A stretch of DNA of 64,000 nt from RPRC01 sp034933285 (GCA_034933285.1 JAYFNT010000016.1:1-64000); one strand, 5' to 3'. Counted from the stretch's first letter, positions 34,676-45,070 are shown. Numbers and translations: made by a program. Notes: a model not told the origin generated them from the letters alone.

Positions 34676-35596
34676 TTACAGGTCAACCTTCGTCCATCGC
34701 CACTCTTCAGGACTCCATGTTGCGTTGTCGTCATCCTCTGCCGCACAGACCGGTTCCAAAAACCTTTCCAGCCTGGCAATCGCTTCGGCAATATCCAGTT
34801 TGGACTCCACACGGCTGCCCCGCAGGAAGGCATTCCATTGAGCTGCTTTATCCCTGCTTGCCGTGAACTCCTGTGAAAATACCAGTCTGCGGTCTTCAAG
34901 GACGGTTACCCGTCGGGCAAAAGTTACCATGATCGCCTGCCGAAGCGTTGCCAGGGAAAATGACTCCCGCTCTGCCAGATGGAGAATATCGTAGATGTCT
35001 TTCATTCGGCTCGTGAGCAGGTTTAAGCTGACCAGTGCTTCGAATTTCTCGGCAATGGCCGATTCCCGTGAATAGATTACCAGGTGTGGCCGTTGCTGAT
35101 CATCCAGCAGCACGGGGAAATTCATCTCAACCGGCCCGGCAACCAACACGTCACCAAAACCGATGTCCAGTTGCAGAACCTTGCGAGCCGCCGTCAATCG
35201 GGCATCCAGTTTTACTCGAACCCCGTGGTAATCGGCATCTTCAGTGATTCGCTCAATACTCACCGAATTGTCATCGAACTCTACGCCATCGGCGCAATCG
35301 ATTCTCACAATCGCACTGATAATCCGGCGAATTTCATCCAGATCATTAGAAGTTGCCGACCCGAGGAAGTCGATATCCCTGGTCGTGCGCAGCAGCGTCA
35401 TCTCATAGGCCAGGAACATGAGTGCCCCTTTCAGGATCAGCTGCTGCCGGTAAGGAGAAATCGACAAGCGGTAGAGGAAACGCTCCTGAATGTACGGGAG
35501 CAGAACCGCGTCGAAATCCCGGCTGCTCATTTTTGCCACGTTCAGGAGGCGGGCGCGAACGAATGCCGCGATATTTTTTACCGATTCTTTCGCCAT
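34676..35596 (-). CDS. abiEii: AbiEii-type nucleotidyltransferase toxin
   Basis: The 306-residue protein has the AbiEii motifs ILKGALMFLAYE, RTTRDIDFLG (catalytic Asp pair), an ARKVLQLDIGFGD strand, SAIAEKFEALV and SRMKDIYDIL. Type IV AbiE toxins act as nucleotidyltransferases on tRNA or NTPs and abort phage infection. It lies one nt after the antitoxin-like frame, in the normal order. Length is complete. With the antitoxin's DNA-binding part missing, operon control may be lost. Confidence 0.88.
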   Translation of the reverse strand: MAKESVKNIAAFVRARLLNVAKMSSRDFDAVLLPYIQERFLYRLSISPYRQQLILKGALMFLAYEMTLLRTTRDIDFLGSATSNDLDEIRRIISAIVRIDCADGVEFDDNSVSIERITEDADYHGVRVKLDARLTAARKVLQLDIGFGDVLVAGPVEMNFPVLLDDQQRPHLVIYSRESAIAEKFEALVSLNLLTSRMKDIYDILHLAERESFSLATLRQAIMVTFARRVTVLEDRRLVFSQEFTASRDKAAQWNAFLRGSRVESKLDIAEAIARLERFLEPVCAAEDDDNATWSPEEWRWTKVDL

Positions 35597-35597
35597 G

Positions 35598-36056
35598 CTA
35601 TGCTACCAACGCCTTCAGATAGGGCATCATTACGGTCCGAGCCTGGCAGACCGCGGCAAATTCCATTAGCCGCGCCGTACTGGCATCCTTTAGCTTCAGG
35701 TACGTTTTCAGCGCCTCAAGGGCCAGATCCTCCCCCAGTTTCCGGCGATACCTGAACATGTCGCAAATGGTCTTCTCCCGGCCATAGACCCGGATTTCAC
35801 CATCGGGGGTCTTGATATATTCTATGGCAGGGGCGTAGAAACGGTCCCGGAAGTAAAACGTCTTGATGGGAGGATAAAAGAGCCGGGGCGGTTTAGCTTC
35901 GTGAGGAATGGCGACATACACCTCCGAGGGGTTGAAGGTGGTCAGTCCATGATAATCAAGGGCGGAAAGCAGGCAGATGACACCATCCGGCAGGGCACGG
36001 CAAACTTCGGCCCTTCCCTCGTGAGCCTGCCCCTGGCCACCTTGCGTGGATAGCAA
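35598..36056 (-). pseudogene. abiEi: AbiEi-type antitoxin lacking its N-terminal winged helix
   Basis: The 152-codon frame (TTG start) carries the AbiEi C-terminal domain: PDGVICLLSALDYHGLTT, SEVYVAIPHEAKPP, GREKTICDMFRYR and LALEALKTYL. Complete AbiEi proteins start with about 60 residues of winged helix before this domain; here the upstream reading frame gives no such sequence. DNA binding and repression would be lost; whether it still antagonises the toxin is unknown. Confidence 0.75.
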
Positions 36057-36106
36057 AGATGAAAACGCAGAATCAGCATGTTTACCATCCTAAGTTGACA
36101 AAATGC

Positions 36107-36283
36107 CTACATACCTGCCAGGCTACTTCCACCAGCAGTTACCCGGACATCGGGAGCGGCTTCATCGGTGATTAAAAGAGCAGTAACTGCACCGCCAAGG
36201 ACAACGACTCGCTCGCGCAAATGGCCGAGGCGAGCGGCAACGTGCCGAATCATGGCCAGGTATGCTTCAACTGCCCTATTCAT
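36107..36283 (-). pseudogene. Nucleotidyltransferase N-terminal fragment
   Basis: A 58-residue frame includes GHLRERVVVLGGAVTALLITD and PDVRVT, resembling the start of nucleotidyltransferase-fold proteins of the AbiEii-like superfamily (GGA...LLxTDxAAPxVRxT). It stops before the DxD motif. Together with the AbiE pair it suggests a run of toxin-like modules. Confidence 0.5.
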
Positions 36284-36350
36284 GCTGCTTCAGCCTCTCC
36301 GTAGCCCGCTTTTCATCCTTCAGCTTTCCGTTCCAGTATTCGACACATGC

Positions 36351-37247
36351 TCAGTAGCCCTGGCCGGTTGTCAGAAACTGCATGTGTTGTACAGGGCCAA
36401 GCCGATAAGCCCTTATCGTTTCCATTCCAAGCCGCCGGGCCTTCTCAATCCTTTGATTGCCGTCAATCACGTTGTAGCGGCCAGGCGATATTTCGGCGAC
36501 GATAATCGGTCTTGTGATGTCAACCGCTGGCAGGTGTTCTTCCTTGAACTTGGACACGCCCCTGTTGAAATCCCTAATCTGGACGCTCTCACAGGGAATT
36601 TGGTTGTGCATGATGTATTCGGTCATCTTGGTTATGTTGAAAACGAATATCCCGTTCGGAAACAGCTCGTCCCCATCTTCGACAGGGCACGGCGTGAATC
36701 GGCTATCAACTTTCAGTTTCCTGCTCATTCCGGACTTTCCTCCACGCGCTTCCTTTTCCTCCTTTCCAAGCCCTGGCGGCGGGAGAGGTACTCTTATGCT
36801 TGAATTTTGCCCTACTGTAGGTAAGTAGTCTTCAGGGAGGTCATAATCTGCGTATGCAATGGGAAACGAAGCAGGATATGTCAAATGCAACATCTCCAGG
36901 TACCACCCAGCGTAAATCCAATCTGGGCCTTTTCCTGCTTCAGCAATCTCAGGAAACCTCTTTAAGAAAAGATCAGCCATTTTACTCGGTGTGGCATGAG
37001 CTGCATCCTTCCAATCATAATAATTGCGCCCCTGACCACTGGTGTATCTTGCCACGAGTATCTCAGGGACTACGAGCCTTGCCCCATGCTTTCGAGATAT
37101 ACTTGTGACTGGCGCTATCGCGCAGCGCCAATGGCAACCTGATGCTGACATACCAGGGGCAAAACGGATACGTTGGTACCCCCTGGCATGAAGCTCGGAA
37201 ACCATTCTGAGAATCTTCCGGTAACCTGGATAGTCCATAATATCCAA
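36351..37247 (-). CDS. Hypothetical protein with ParB-like C-terminal domain
   Basis: The 298-residue protein has an N-terminal region of unknown type (GYQRIRFAPGMSASG, WRCAIAPV, ARYTSGQG, WIYAGWYLEML) and a C-terminal ParB/sulfiredoxin-like stretch ending NVIDGNQRIEKARRLGMETI. The latter recalls the DGNxRxxxA box that binds nucleotide in ParB-like proteins. The two halves meet near residue 165 in a low-complexity linker (PLPPPGLGKEEKEARGG), so it may be a fusion. No function is proposed. Confidence 0.6.
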   Translation of the reverse strand: MDIMDYPGYRKILRMVSELHARGYQRIRFAPGMSASGCHWRCAIAPVTSISRKHGARLVVPEILVARYTSGQGRNYYDWKDAAHATPSKMADLFLKRFPEIAEAGKGPDWIYAGWYLEMLHLTYPASFPIAYADYDLPEDYLPTVGQNSSIRVPLPPPGLGKEEKEARGGKSGMSRKLKVDSRFTPCPVEDGDELFPNGIFVFNITKMTEYIMHNQIPCESVQIRDFNRGVSKFKEEHLPAVDITRPIIVAEISPGRYNVIDGNQRIEKARRLGMETIRAYRLGPVQHMQFLTTGQGY

Positions 37248-37423
37248 TTCCCAGGCATGCTTTCCAAATAACTATTGTAATAACGTTACGTTACAATGCT
37301 TTTCGGCTGATAACCTATCTTATGTCAAGCACATCATAATTATATAACTTATCAATATCGTTATAGATAACCACCCTGATTTCAAACAAGATTGACATAT
37401 GTGGAAATGAGCCCTTCGCGGCC

Positions 37424-37633
37424 TTGCTCTCATTCGATGTCGGCGGCCCGGCACGATATCTAGTCCGGATTTCAAGTGAAGAAGATGCCGCGTCAGCCCT
37501 GGCCTTTGCCGGTGAAAGGGGTCTTGAGACCATTGTTCTGTACGGCGGAAGCCACGGGAAATCTTCGTTTTCCCTTGACATTATTTTTCATAAGTGTCCC
37601 TATGATAACTTGTTTTTTCTGACTGTCTCATGA
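37424..37633 (+). pseudogene. MurB (UDP-N-acetylenolpyruvoylglucosamine reductase)-like N-terminal fragment
   Basis: The frame reads LSFDVGGPARYLVRISSEED, then ALAFAGERGLETIVLYGGSHG, matching the FAD-binding start of MurB (FxVGGPAxxLxxP...LGGGSN). Homology stops after about 50 residues and the remaining frame has no match. The SN of GGGSN is changed to SH. It is surely non-functional. Confidence 0.65.
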
Positions 37634-37752
37634 GATCATCCAACAACGCTCTGTGTTGATAAGCCGCGCAGCGCCGAGCCCGTTCGACAAAAATGGAGAC
37701 AAATGGTGCAATCAGCACATCTTCAACTGCATTTCAGCACCGAGATCGATTT

Positions 37753-39273
37753 ATGAAAGTTTTTCTGATCTATATCCGGGACGAAGACTTCTACCGGCTA
37801 CTCCCCCCTGAACTTGGGGACTCACGTTTCAGCGAGGGAAGAGTCCAGGTGATGGCGTTCCCCCCGATCGGGATCGAGACACTGGCGCCGATCGTTCGTC
37901 AGCACGGTCACGAGGTGCGGATGTTCGACACCTGTCACCCGCTGATGAAGGAAGAACACATCTCCGAGGCGGTCCGCGACGAGAAACCGGATCTGATAGC
38001 GCTTTCGTTCTTGTCGACGACCGCTTATCATGCAACCAGCAGCATGGCACATCGGCTCAAGCAGGCTGCACCCCATACGCCGATTATCGTCGGCGGCGTG
38101 TTCGCGACCATCAATGCCAGGGAGATCCTCGGGGAATCCCCTGACATAGACTACGTTGCAAGGGGCGAGGGCGAGGAACTGTTTCCGGAGTTTCTGGAAA
38201 ATCTGGCATCTCCCGGGAAGGTCGGCGGCCTGGTGTGGCGTTCGGGGAGCGAAATCATCGAGAACCCACCCCGACCGATCATTGAAGACCTCGACCAGTT
38301 TCCCTACCCTGACCGGAAGAGTCTTCCGATCGATTACATCGAGTCCATGCCGCTAGACGTTCCCGCCGTCCTCTCGTTGGACCGCTTCTGTACCATGCAG
38401 ACCTCTCGCGGATGCCCCAATAAATGCGTCTACTGCGGCATACCATCCCTGGCCGATCGCAAGTGGCGTCATCGTTCCCCCGAGCATGTACTGGGCGAGA
38501 TGCAGCAGTTGAACGATGAGGGCTACCGGTCCATCTATCTCACGGACGACCAGTTCCTGCTGAACCGCACGCGCATCGGCGCAATCTGCCAGGGCATCAT
38601 CGACCGCAAGCTTGAGTTCAACTGGGGCTGCGAAGGCCGGGTCGATTCGATCGCAACCGACCAGTTTCCCATCATGGCCATGGCCAACTGCAACTTTCTC
38701 GCCTTTGGGATAGAGGCCGGCTCCCAGAAGGTTCTGGACCGACTCAAGAAGAAACAGACGCTGGAACAGGTCGAACATGCGGTAAGCGAGGCTAATCGCT
38801 GCGGCATAGAAAACATCCACGGCTTTTTTCTGGTTGGTTCGCCGGAAGAAACCGATAAGGAAATAATGAAAAGCTTCCATTTTGCGGCCCGCCTCAAACT
38901 GGACACGTTCGGTTTCAATCGCCTCCGCGTCTACCGGGGCACTCCCCTGTGGCAGGAATATGTGGAGAAAGGGATAATCGACGATAAGCGTGACTGGAAA
39001 AAATGGTTCAAGTGCACAGACATCGACCCGACCACCCTTCAGGAAAAAATTGTGTTACGGACCAGGCAGAAAGGATACCTTTTATTATTCTTAAGCAGGA
39101 TAGTACTGCGCCCCTTCCAGACAATGAGGTTACTGCGCAGATTTGGCCGGCATATGAAATTAACAGACATCCTGAAGCTGCTCGGGAGCCCCTTCCGCAA
39201 GCGGTCCCTCACACTCGAGCCTTTACTGCCGTCCCCCATGATCGACCGCGGGATGACTGCCCCAACCCGATAA
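37753..39273 (+). CDS. B12-binding-domain radical SAM protein
   Basis: ATG 37753 (MKVFLIYIRD) fits the family start; a frame 60 nt longer has no better site. The 506-residue protein has a cobalamin-binding-like N-terminal domain (PPIGIETLAPIVRQHGHEVRMFD is the core; LSFLSTT and VGGVFATI follow). The radical SAM motif TSRGCPNKCVYCGIP is CX3CX2C. FGIEAGSQKVLDRLKK and FFLVGSPEET follow in the barrel, and a basic tail ends the protein. Such enzymes methylate or rearrange unreactive carbons; the substrate is not evident. It stands alone. Confidence 0.88.
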   Translation: MKVFLIYIRDEDFYRLLPPELGDSRFSEGRVQVMAFPPIGIETLAPIVRQHGHEVRMFDTCHPLMKEEHISEAVRDEKPDLIALSFLSTTAYHATSSMAHRLKQAAPHTPIIVGGVFATINAREILGESPDIDYVARGEGEELFPEFLENLASPGKVGGLVWRSGSEIIENPPRPIIEDLDQFPYPDRKSLPIDYIESMPLDVPAVLSLDRFCTMQTSRGCPNKCVYCGIPSLADRKWRHRSPEHVLGEMQQLNDEGYRSIYLTDDQFLLNRTRIGAICQGIIDRKLEFNWGCEGRVDSIATDQFPIMAMANCNFLAFGIEAGSQKVLDRLKKKQTLEQVEHAVSEANRCGIENIHGFFLVGSPEETDKEIMKSFHFAARLKLDTFGFNRLRVYRGTPLWQEYVEKGIIDDKRDWKKWFKCTDIDPTTLQEKIVLRTRQKGYLLLFLSRIVLRPFQTMRLLRRFGRHMKLTDILKLLGSPFRKRSLTLEPLLPSPMIDRGMTAPTR

Positions 39274-39404
39274 GTGTGATTTCAAAGGAGATAAAAACTG
39301 GGGGGTTAAGTCCGCATTACACCCGAAAATGGATAATGTGGACGCGACCCCCTTATTTTTTTGCGGTTCTCAACCCCGACCATTAGGTGAACAGGAGTAC
39401 CCTC

Positions 39405-39794
39405 TCATGCGGTCATCCGCATGTAGATATGGTAGTACTCGTAAACCATTACCAGCAGCCAGACGAATATGGCGATACCGGTCGCCGCTGCTGAGATGTC
39501 CTTGATGATGCCGATCTTTTCGTTTTCGTCCGTGACCAGGAAATCGCAGATGGCCTCTATGGCGCTGTTGAAAAGTTCCGACACCATCATCAGGCCGGTC
39601 ACGATCACGATTGCCATCAAGTCGATCCATTGCTCGAAATAATAGCTTGTTCCCATGGTAATGAGCGAAAGCACGACCTTGTAGGCCACACTGGCGTCAT
39701 GGAGCACGCTGAACTTCAGACCGTTCAGGATAATGCGAATTTTGCGTAAAGGCTTGTATCCCGGCTCCCCCGTCCCCAGAAACTTGTTTCGCAT
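39405..39794 (-). CDS. dgkA: Diacylglycerol kinase (prokaryotic DgkA type)
   Basis: ATG 39794 (MRNKFLGTGEPGYKPLRK) follows GGGAGG; another ATG at 39857 overlaps the preceding stop but lacks a site. The 129-residue protein has three membrane helices and the signature VSELFNSAIEAICD (ELxNTAIExxxD in DgkA). It recycles diacylglycerol, here next to a PAP2 phosphatase with which it forms an opposing pair. The genes are adjacent on the same strand and probably co-transcribed. Confidence 0.9.
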   Translation of the reverse strand: MRNKFLGTGEPGYKPLRKIRIILNGLKFSVLHDASVAYKVVLSLITMGTSYYFEQWIDLMAIVIVTGLMMVSELFNSAIEAICDFLVTDENEKIGIIKDISAAATGIAIFVWLLVMVYEYYHIYMRMTA

Positions 39795-39853
39795 AACGCA
39801 GTCCTCCCATAGCGGTTCAATCCTGAACTTTATTGTGCAGTGACTCATCCGCA

Positions 39854-41407
39854 TCATTGCAGCCTGATAACGTAGATAAGACCGTCAGTGAAATACTTCT
39901 TATCCCCGGAATCCTTCCAGGACAACGGCTTGACGAAAGCTCGCATGTCATATGAGGCAATCAGGCCATTCTCTCTGAGGTCGATGAACAATCCACTTGC
40001 TTCTGCATCGATATCTGGTGAGTTTTTAGGAATCGCCCACCAACTTAAACCGTAAGTCAGATTGACAAGACCCGTATATATTGCCCTGCCGTCTGTCGTC
40101 GAAAACCGTGTTTTCCAGAACCTCGCTTCACGACGTAGCCCCGGTGAGTCGGTCAATGCGGCCTTCACGAAACCCAAGTCATTTGCCCGTTCGTTCCAGA
40201 ACCCAAGAGCAATAGGCGCTGTCAGGTAACTTCTCCCACTGAAAACAGATGAGGCGAATTTGCCTATCGAATCAAATCCCAGAGGGTCGGGAACCTGCCA
40301 GCCCGCCTTCTTCATTGCAGCCGTAAGGGATGCATCGTCCTGAGCGATAATAATGACATTTAACGGATTGCCTTCAGTCGCCATGATTGATTCGGTGTAT
40401 TTTGGCAATCGCAGATCTTCAAAGCCCCTGATGATATCATCGACGACAATCGGGGTAGCCACCTCATGAGCAGTATTTATGATGGGTTGATACCGTTTGC
40501 CGGTATGCACGTAAAACGCTGCCAGGGAAAGAAGGATTAAAGCCGTTACGCTTTGGAGCATGCGCCGTGAAAAGAACGCGGAGCAGTGTTCCTGTTCCCG
40601 CCCGGCAGGGATTTCAACAAGGCAGATACCGATAATCAGCCACAGTGATCCCAGCAGGTACCCGCCCAGAATATCGCTTAAGAAGTGGACTCCCAGGTAG
40701 AGCCGGCTGAACCCGATGGAGGCAATCAGCACGATGGCCACAAATGAAAGGTTGAGCCTGTTCCTCCAGGTAGCAACATGCCGGATGACGCAATAGGCGA
40801 TGAACCCGTACACGGCAGCCGCTATTGCCGCATGCCCGCTGGGGAAGGAATAGAACGCCTCGTGATAAACGCCGACTTCCAGCGGTCTTTGGCGATGGAT
40901 GACGACTTTGCCGAGAAAGATCACCAGATAGCTTCCCCCGAGGGTGAGCCAGAACGGCAGGATGTACCTCTTCCTGTTCCAGATCCAAAAGAGGGCGGTG
41001 CCAGCCAATGACGTCACCAGTACGAATTTCGCCTTTCCGAGAAGGGTGATCCAGAGGAACACCTTCACCAGGGCTGGGGCACGATATTCGTACAGCAGGT
41101 TTGCGAATCGGGTATCAAAGGAGACAATGCTCTCATGGTTGACGATATCCTCCACGACACCGAAGAATGCCAGCAGGAGGTAGATGAAGGCAATTCCCAT
41201 GAGGGTGAGGCACAAACCGGCGAATTGCCCTGTATCCAGACGGCTTCCCAGCTTTGCCACCAACCCGGGATGTGTGCCTCTCTCCCTGGTGGGGACCTTC
41301 GGAGCGATGTACCTGCTGGGGTTCAGCCTCAACAACCTCTCCCTCATGGCCCTGACCATCTCCACCGGCTTCGTGGTGGACGATGCCATCGTCATGATCG
41401 AAAACAT
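39854..41407 (-). CDS. PAP2-type lipid phosphatase with LssY-like C-terminal domain; 5' end rearranged
   Basis: The 517-residue frame has the PAP2 signature KVVIHRQRP, YSFPSGHA and SRLYLGVHFLSDI (catalytic His pair) and several membrane helices. A periplasmic C-terminal domain follows (DDIIRGFEDLRLPKYTES...), resembling LssY. The first 44 residues are antisense to a 5'-truncated RND pump and are not native; family homology starts near HPGLVAKLGSRLDTG, at about 41270. The active site is intact, so the protein could work if translated from the new start or an internal Met. Confidence 0.8.
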   Translation of the reverse strand: MFSIMTMASSTTKPVEMVRAMRERLLRLNPSRYIAPKVPTRERGTHPGLVAKLGSRLDTGQFAGLCLTLMGIAFIYLLLAFFGVVEDIVNHESIVSFDTRFANLLYEYRAPALVKVFLWITLLGKAKFVLVTSLAGTALFWIWNRKRYILPFWLTLGGSYLVIFLGKVVIHRQRPLEVGVYHEAFYSFPSGHAAIAAAVYGFIAYCVIRHVATWRNRLNLSFVAIVLIASIGFSRLYLGVHFLSDILGGYLLGSLWLIIGICLVEIPAGREQEHCSAFFSRRMLQSVTALILLSLAAFYVHTGKRYQPIINTAHEVATPIVVDDIIRGFEDLRLPKYTESIMATEGNPLNVIIIAQDDASLTAAMKKAGWQVPDPLGFDSIGKFASSVFSGRSYLTAPIALGFWNERANDLGFVKAALTDSPGLRREARFWKTRFSTTDGRAIYTGLVNLTYGLSWWAIPKNSPDIDAEASGLFIDLRENGLIASYDMRAFVKPLSWKDSGDKKYFTDGLIYVIRLQ

Positions 41408-43262
41408 CGCCCGTTACATCGAGACGGGAGAAGAGCCGCTAGCAGCGGCCCTCAAGGGGTCCCAGCAGATCGGTTTCACCATCCTGTCGCTCACCGTCTC
41501 CCTCATCGCCGTGCTCATCCCGCTCCTCTTCATGGGAGACGTGGTGGGGCGCCTCTTCCGCGAGTTCGCCATCACCCTCGGCGTCACCATTCTCATCTCG
41601 GCGGTGGTCTCCCTGACTCTTACGCCGATGATGTGTGCCCGGATTCTCAAACATGTTCCCGAGGAACGGCAGGGGCGGTTCTATCATGCCTCCGGCGTAT
41701 TCCTGGAGCGGCTCATCGCCGCCTACGGCCGGACCCTGCAGTGGGTGCTCCGCCACCAGACGGCCACTCTGGTGGTGGCGGTGGGGACCCTGGTGCTGAC
41801 CGTTCTTTTGTACATCGTCGTTCCCAAGGGTTTCTTCCCGGTTCAAGATACCGGCGCAATCCAGGGGATTTCGGAAGCGCCCCAATCGATATCGTTCCCG
41901 GTCATGGCCGAGCGGCAGCAGGCCCTGGCCGCTGTGATCCTGAAAGACCCGGCAGTGGCCAGCCTCTCCACTTACATCGGCGTGGACGGCACCAACACCA
42001 CGCTGAACAGCGGGCGCATTCTCATCAACCTGAAGCCCTTGGGCGAGCGGGACGCCAATGCCAGCGAGATAATCCGGCGACTCCAGCCGGAGTTGGCGAA
42101 GGTCGCTGGCATCTCCCTCTTCATGCAGCCGGTGCAGGACCTCACCGTTGATGCGCGGGTGAGTCGCACCCAGTTCCAGTACACCCTCGAGGACCCCGAC
42201 TTTAACGAGTTGAACAACTGGTCACCCAAGCTGGTGAATCTCCTCCGCACCCGTCCCGAGCTCTCCGACGTGAGCAGCGACCAGCAGGACCAGGGCTTGA
42301 GGGTCACACTCGATATCGACCGCAGTACCGCCGCACGGTTCGGCATTACCCCGCAGAATATTGACGATGCCCTCTATGACGCATTCGGTCAGCGCCAGGT
42401 CTCGACTATTTTTACGGAACTTAACCAGTACCGGGTCGTCCTTGATGTCAAGCCCGACTTCCAGCAGGGACCCGACGGGCTGAAGTCGATTTACCTCCGT
42501 GGCACAACCGGCGGTCCGGTGCCGCTCAGCACGATCACCCGGGCCACTGAGGACACTGGGCCACTGGTCATCAACCGCCAGGGGCAGTTCCCGGCGGCGA
42601 CCACGTCGTTCAACCTGGCGGCCGGCGTGGCGCTCGGCAATGCGGTTAAGTCCATCGAGACCGCCGTGCATAAAATGGGAATGCCGGGGAGTATTCACGG
42701 GATCTTTGCCGGCACGGCCCAAGCCTTCCAGGCGTCGCTCGCCAACGAACCGCTGTTGATCCTTGCGGCGCTGGTGGCGGTCTACCTCGTTCTCGGGGTA
42801 TTATACGAGAGCTATATTCATCCGATTACCATCCTCTCCACGCTCCCGTCGGCCGGGGTAGGAGCGGTGCTCGCGATGATGCTCACAGGAACCGATCTCA
42901 GCCTGATCGCCATAATCGGCGTGATCCTCCTGATCGGCATCGTCAAGAAAAACGGCATCATGATGGTTGATTTCGCCATCGCCGCCGAACGCAACGAGGG
43001 GAAAAAACCCGAGGAGGCGATCTACGAGGCCTGCCTGCTCCGCTTCCGGCCGATAATGATGACCACCATGGCGGCTCTTTTCGGTGCCCTGCCGCTGGCA
43101 CTGGGAACCGGCGTGGGATCGGAGCTACGCCGTCCTTTGGGTATCGCCATCGTCGGGGGGTTGATCTTCAGCCAGATGATGACCCTCTATACTACTCCGG
43201 TGGTCTATCTCTACATGGACAGATTCCGGCTTTGGGTTGCACGGGTGCGGGGGAAAAGATAG
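41274..43262 (+). pseudogene. RND efflux pump inner-membrane protein, 5'-truncated (MdtB/MdtC-like)
   Basis: Homology begins abruptly at VPLSLVGTFGAMYLLGFSLN, about 340 residues into an RND pump, with the proton-relay motif GFVVDDAIVMIEN just after. The rest is complete: VPKGFFPVQDTG, a full second porter domain, and LIGIVKKNGIMMVDFAI in the second relay helix. The missing part holds the first helix and the first porter lobe, so the pump cannot fold normally. The open frame extends to 41184 only through antisense PAP2 DNA. It is followed after 13 nt by its outer-membrane partner. Confidence 0.88.
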
Positions 43263-43275
43263 GAAAGGGTACATT

Positions 43276-44736
43276 ATGTTTCACTTGCAAATATCAGGTT
43301 GCTTGTCGGCTGTCGCTGTGACACTCCTGCTCATAACCGCCTGCTCGGTCGGTCCGGACTATGTGCGGCCGACGGTCACGGTCCCTCCGGCGTTCAAGGA
43401 AATGTCTGGCTGGAAGGTGGCGGAGCCGCGCGATGATGCCGGCAAAGGCCCCTGGTGGGAGATATTCAATGACCCGCAACTGAATACACTCGAACAACAG
43501 GTGAACATCTCTAACCAGAACGTGGTAGCCGCAGAGGCCCAGTTCCGGGAAGCGCGCGCCCTTGCCCAGGCAGCCCGGGCTGGTTATTTCCCGACATTGA
43601 CCGCTGGCGCCTCTGCCACCCGTTCCCGCACTTCCGGCAACCTCTCCAGCACAACCCGCTCGGGGGCGACCTTAACCGACTACTTCCTCGGCTTGAACCT
43701 CTCCTGGGAGCTGGATGTCTGGGGGAAGGTGCGCCGCACTGTCGAGGCGGGCCGGGCAAGCGCCCAGGCAAGCGCAGCCGACCTGGAAGCTCTCCGCTTG
43801 AGCACCCAGGCCCAACTGGCCCAGGACTATTTCCAGCTGCGGACCTTCGATGCCCAGAAAAAGCTCCTTGATGCGACGGTGAGCGCTTACCGTAAATTCC
43901 TAGAACTGACCAAAAACCGTTACGCAAGCGGCGTAGCGTCGCGGGGGGATGTGCTGCAGGCGGAGACCCAGCTCAAAACAACCGAAGCTCAGGCAATCGA
44001 CGTCGGCGTGCAGCGCGCGCAACTGGAACATGCCATTGCGGTACTCATCGGGAAACCTGCGTCTCTCTTTTCGATTCCTTTTACGCCGCTTGCAGCTTTA
44101 CCGCCAACCATCCCGGTCGGAGTGCCGTCCGCATTGCTGGAACGGCGCCCCGATATTGCCGCCGCCGAGAGGAGCGCCGCCGCGGCGAATGCCCGGATCG
44201 GAGTGGCCAAAGCCGCTTATTTTCCGACAATCACCTTGAGCGCGTCGGGAGGTTTCGAAAGCTCATCTCTCTCCCAATGGCTTACCTGGCCGAGCCGCCT
44301 ATGGTCGGTCGGTCCGGCAATCTCCGAGACATTGTTCGACGGGGGGCTAAGGCGGGCCCAGGACGACCAGACGCGGGCCACCTATGACGCGAGTGTGGCG
44401 GCCTACCGGCAGACAGTGCTTGCCGCCTTTCAGGGGGTGGAAGACAATTTGTCGGCGCTGCGTATCCTGGAGCAAGAGGCGCTGGTGCAGGGGGAGGCAG
44501 TAAAAGCAGCACAGCAATCCATGATCTTCACCACCAATCAGTACAAGGCAGGGACTGTCAGCGCTCTGGATGTTATTAACACCCAGGTGACGGATCTTAA
44601 TAATGAAAGGACCGCGATCACTATACTCGGCAGCCGGATGACGGCCAGTGTCCTCCTCATAAACGCTCTAGGGGGAGGTTGGAACTCCTCCACGCTTCCT
44701 TCGGCGGACGAGTTGGGGAAACACGACGACAAATAA
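43276..44736 (+). CDS. NodT/OprM-type outer-membrane efflux lipoprotein
   Basis: ATG 43276 gives 486 residues. The lipoprotein signal ends at LLITACSVGPDYVRP, so the Cys becomes lipidated. Two repeats of TolC-like coiled coil are visible (NQNVVAAEAQFREARALAQAARAGYFP... and AAERSAAAANARIGVAKAAYFPTI). It forms the trimeric channel for an RND pump. Its pump gene upstream is truncated, so it may now serve another pump or be poorly expressed if the original promoter was lost. Confidence 0.9.
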   Translation: MFHLQISGCLSAVAVTLLLITACSVGPDYVRPTVTVPPAFKEMSGWKVAEPRDDAGKGPWWEIFNDPQLNTLEQQVNISNQNVVAAEAQFREARALAQAARAGYFPTLTAGASATRSRTSGNLSSTTRSGATLTDYFLGLNLSWELDVWGKVRRTVEAGRASAQASAADLEALRLSTQAQLAQDYFQLRTFDAQKKLLDATVSAYRKFLELTKNRYASGVASRGDVLQAETQLKTTEAQAIDVGVQRAQLEHAIAVLIGKPASLFSIPFTPLAALPPTIPVGVPSALLERRPDIAAAERSAAAANARIGVAKAAYFPTITLSASGGFESSSLSQWLTWPSRLWSVGPAISETLFDGGLRRAQDDQTRATYDASVAAYRQTVLAAFQGVEDNLSALRILEQEALVQGEAVKAAQQSMIFTTNQYKAGTVSALDVINTQVTDLNNERTAITILGSRMTASVLLINALGGGWNSSTLPSADELGKHDDK

Positions 44737-44946
44737 TATTGAACTACTTAAAGTAGATATGACCGTCAGGAAGGTATGCATACCAAACCCGCTATAAGCT
44801 GAAACCAACTATATAGCCGCAAGGTCATTCTTTTTGAGGAGATCTGTATTGAAAGAGGTGGTCCCCAAAAATCGGACAGTGTGCTAAAGAGGTAATGAAT
44901 TTATGGCCACAGGACTGGCATGAATATTGGAAGAAAACATTGGCAT

Positions 44947-45027
44947 GACGATAACAATTCGTCAAACCTCCATATTTTTGGGCAGTTCAGATGAAGTTCT
45001 ATTCATACTGGGCTGCCCCTTTTTTTA
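44947..45027 (+). ncRNA. Candidate small RNA unit 1
   Basis: A GACGA/TCGTC hairpin (44947-44963) is followed by a terminator GGGCAG/CTGCCC (44990-45018) with an inner stem and eight T. The same hairpin-plus-terminator pattern recurs twice downstream. No promoter was assigned. Confidence 0.35.
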
Positions 45028-45070
45028 CATTTGTGCAAAAAGCCGCCCTTCAACTGGGTAGCATTGAAGA

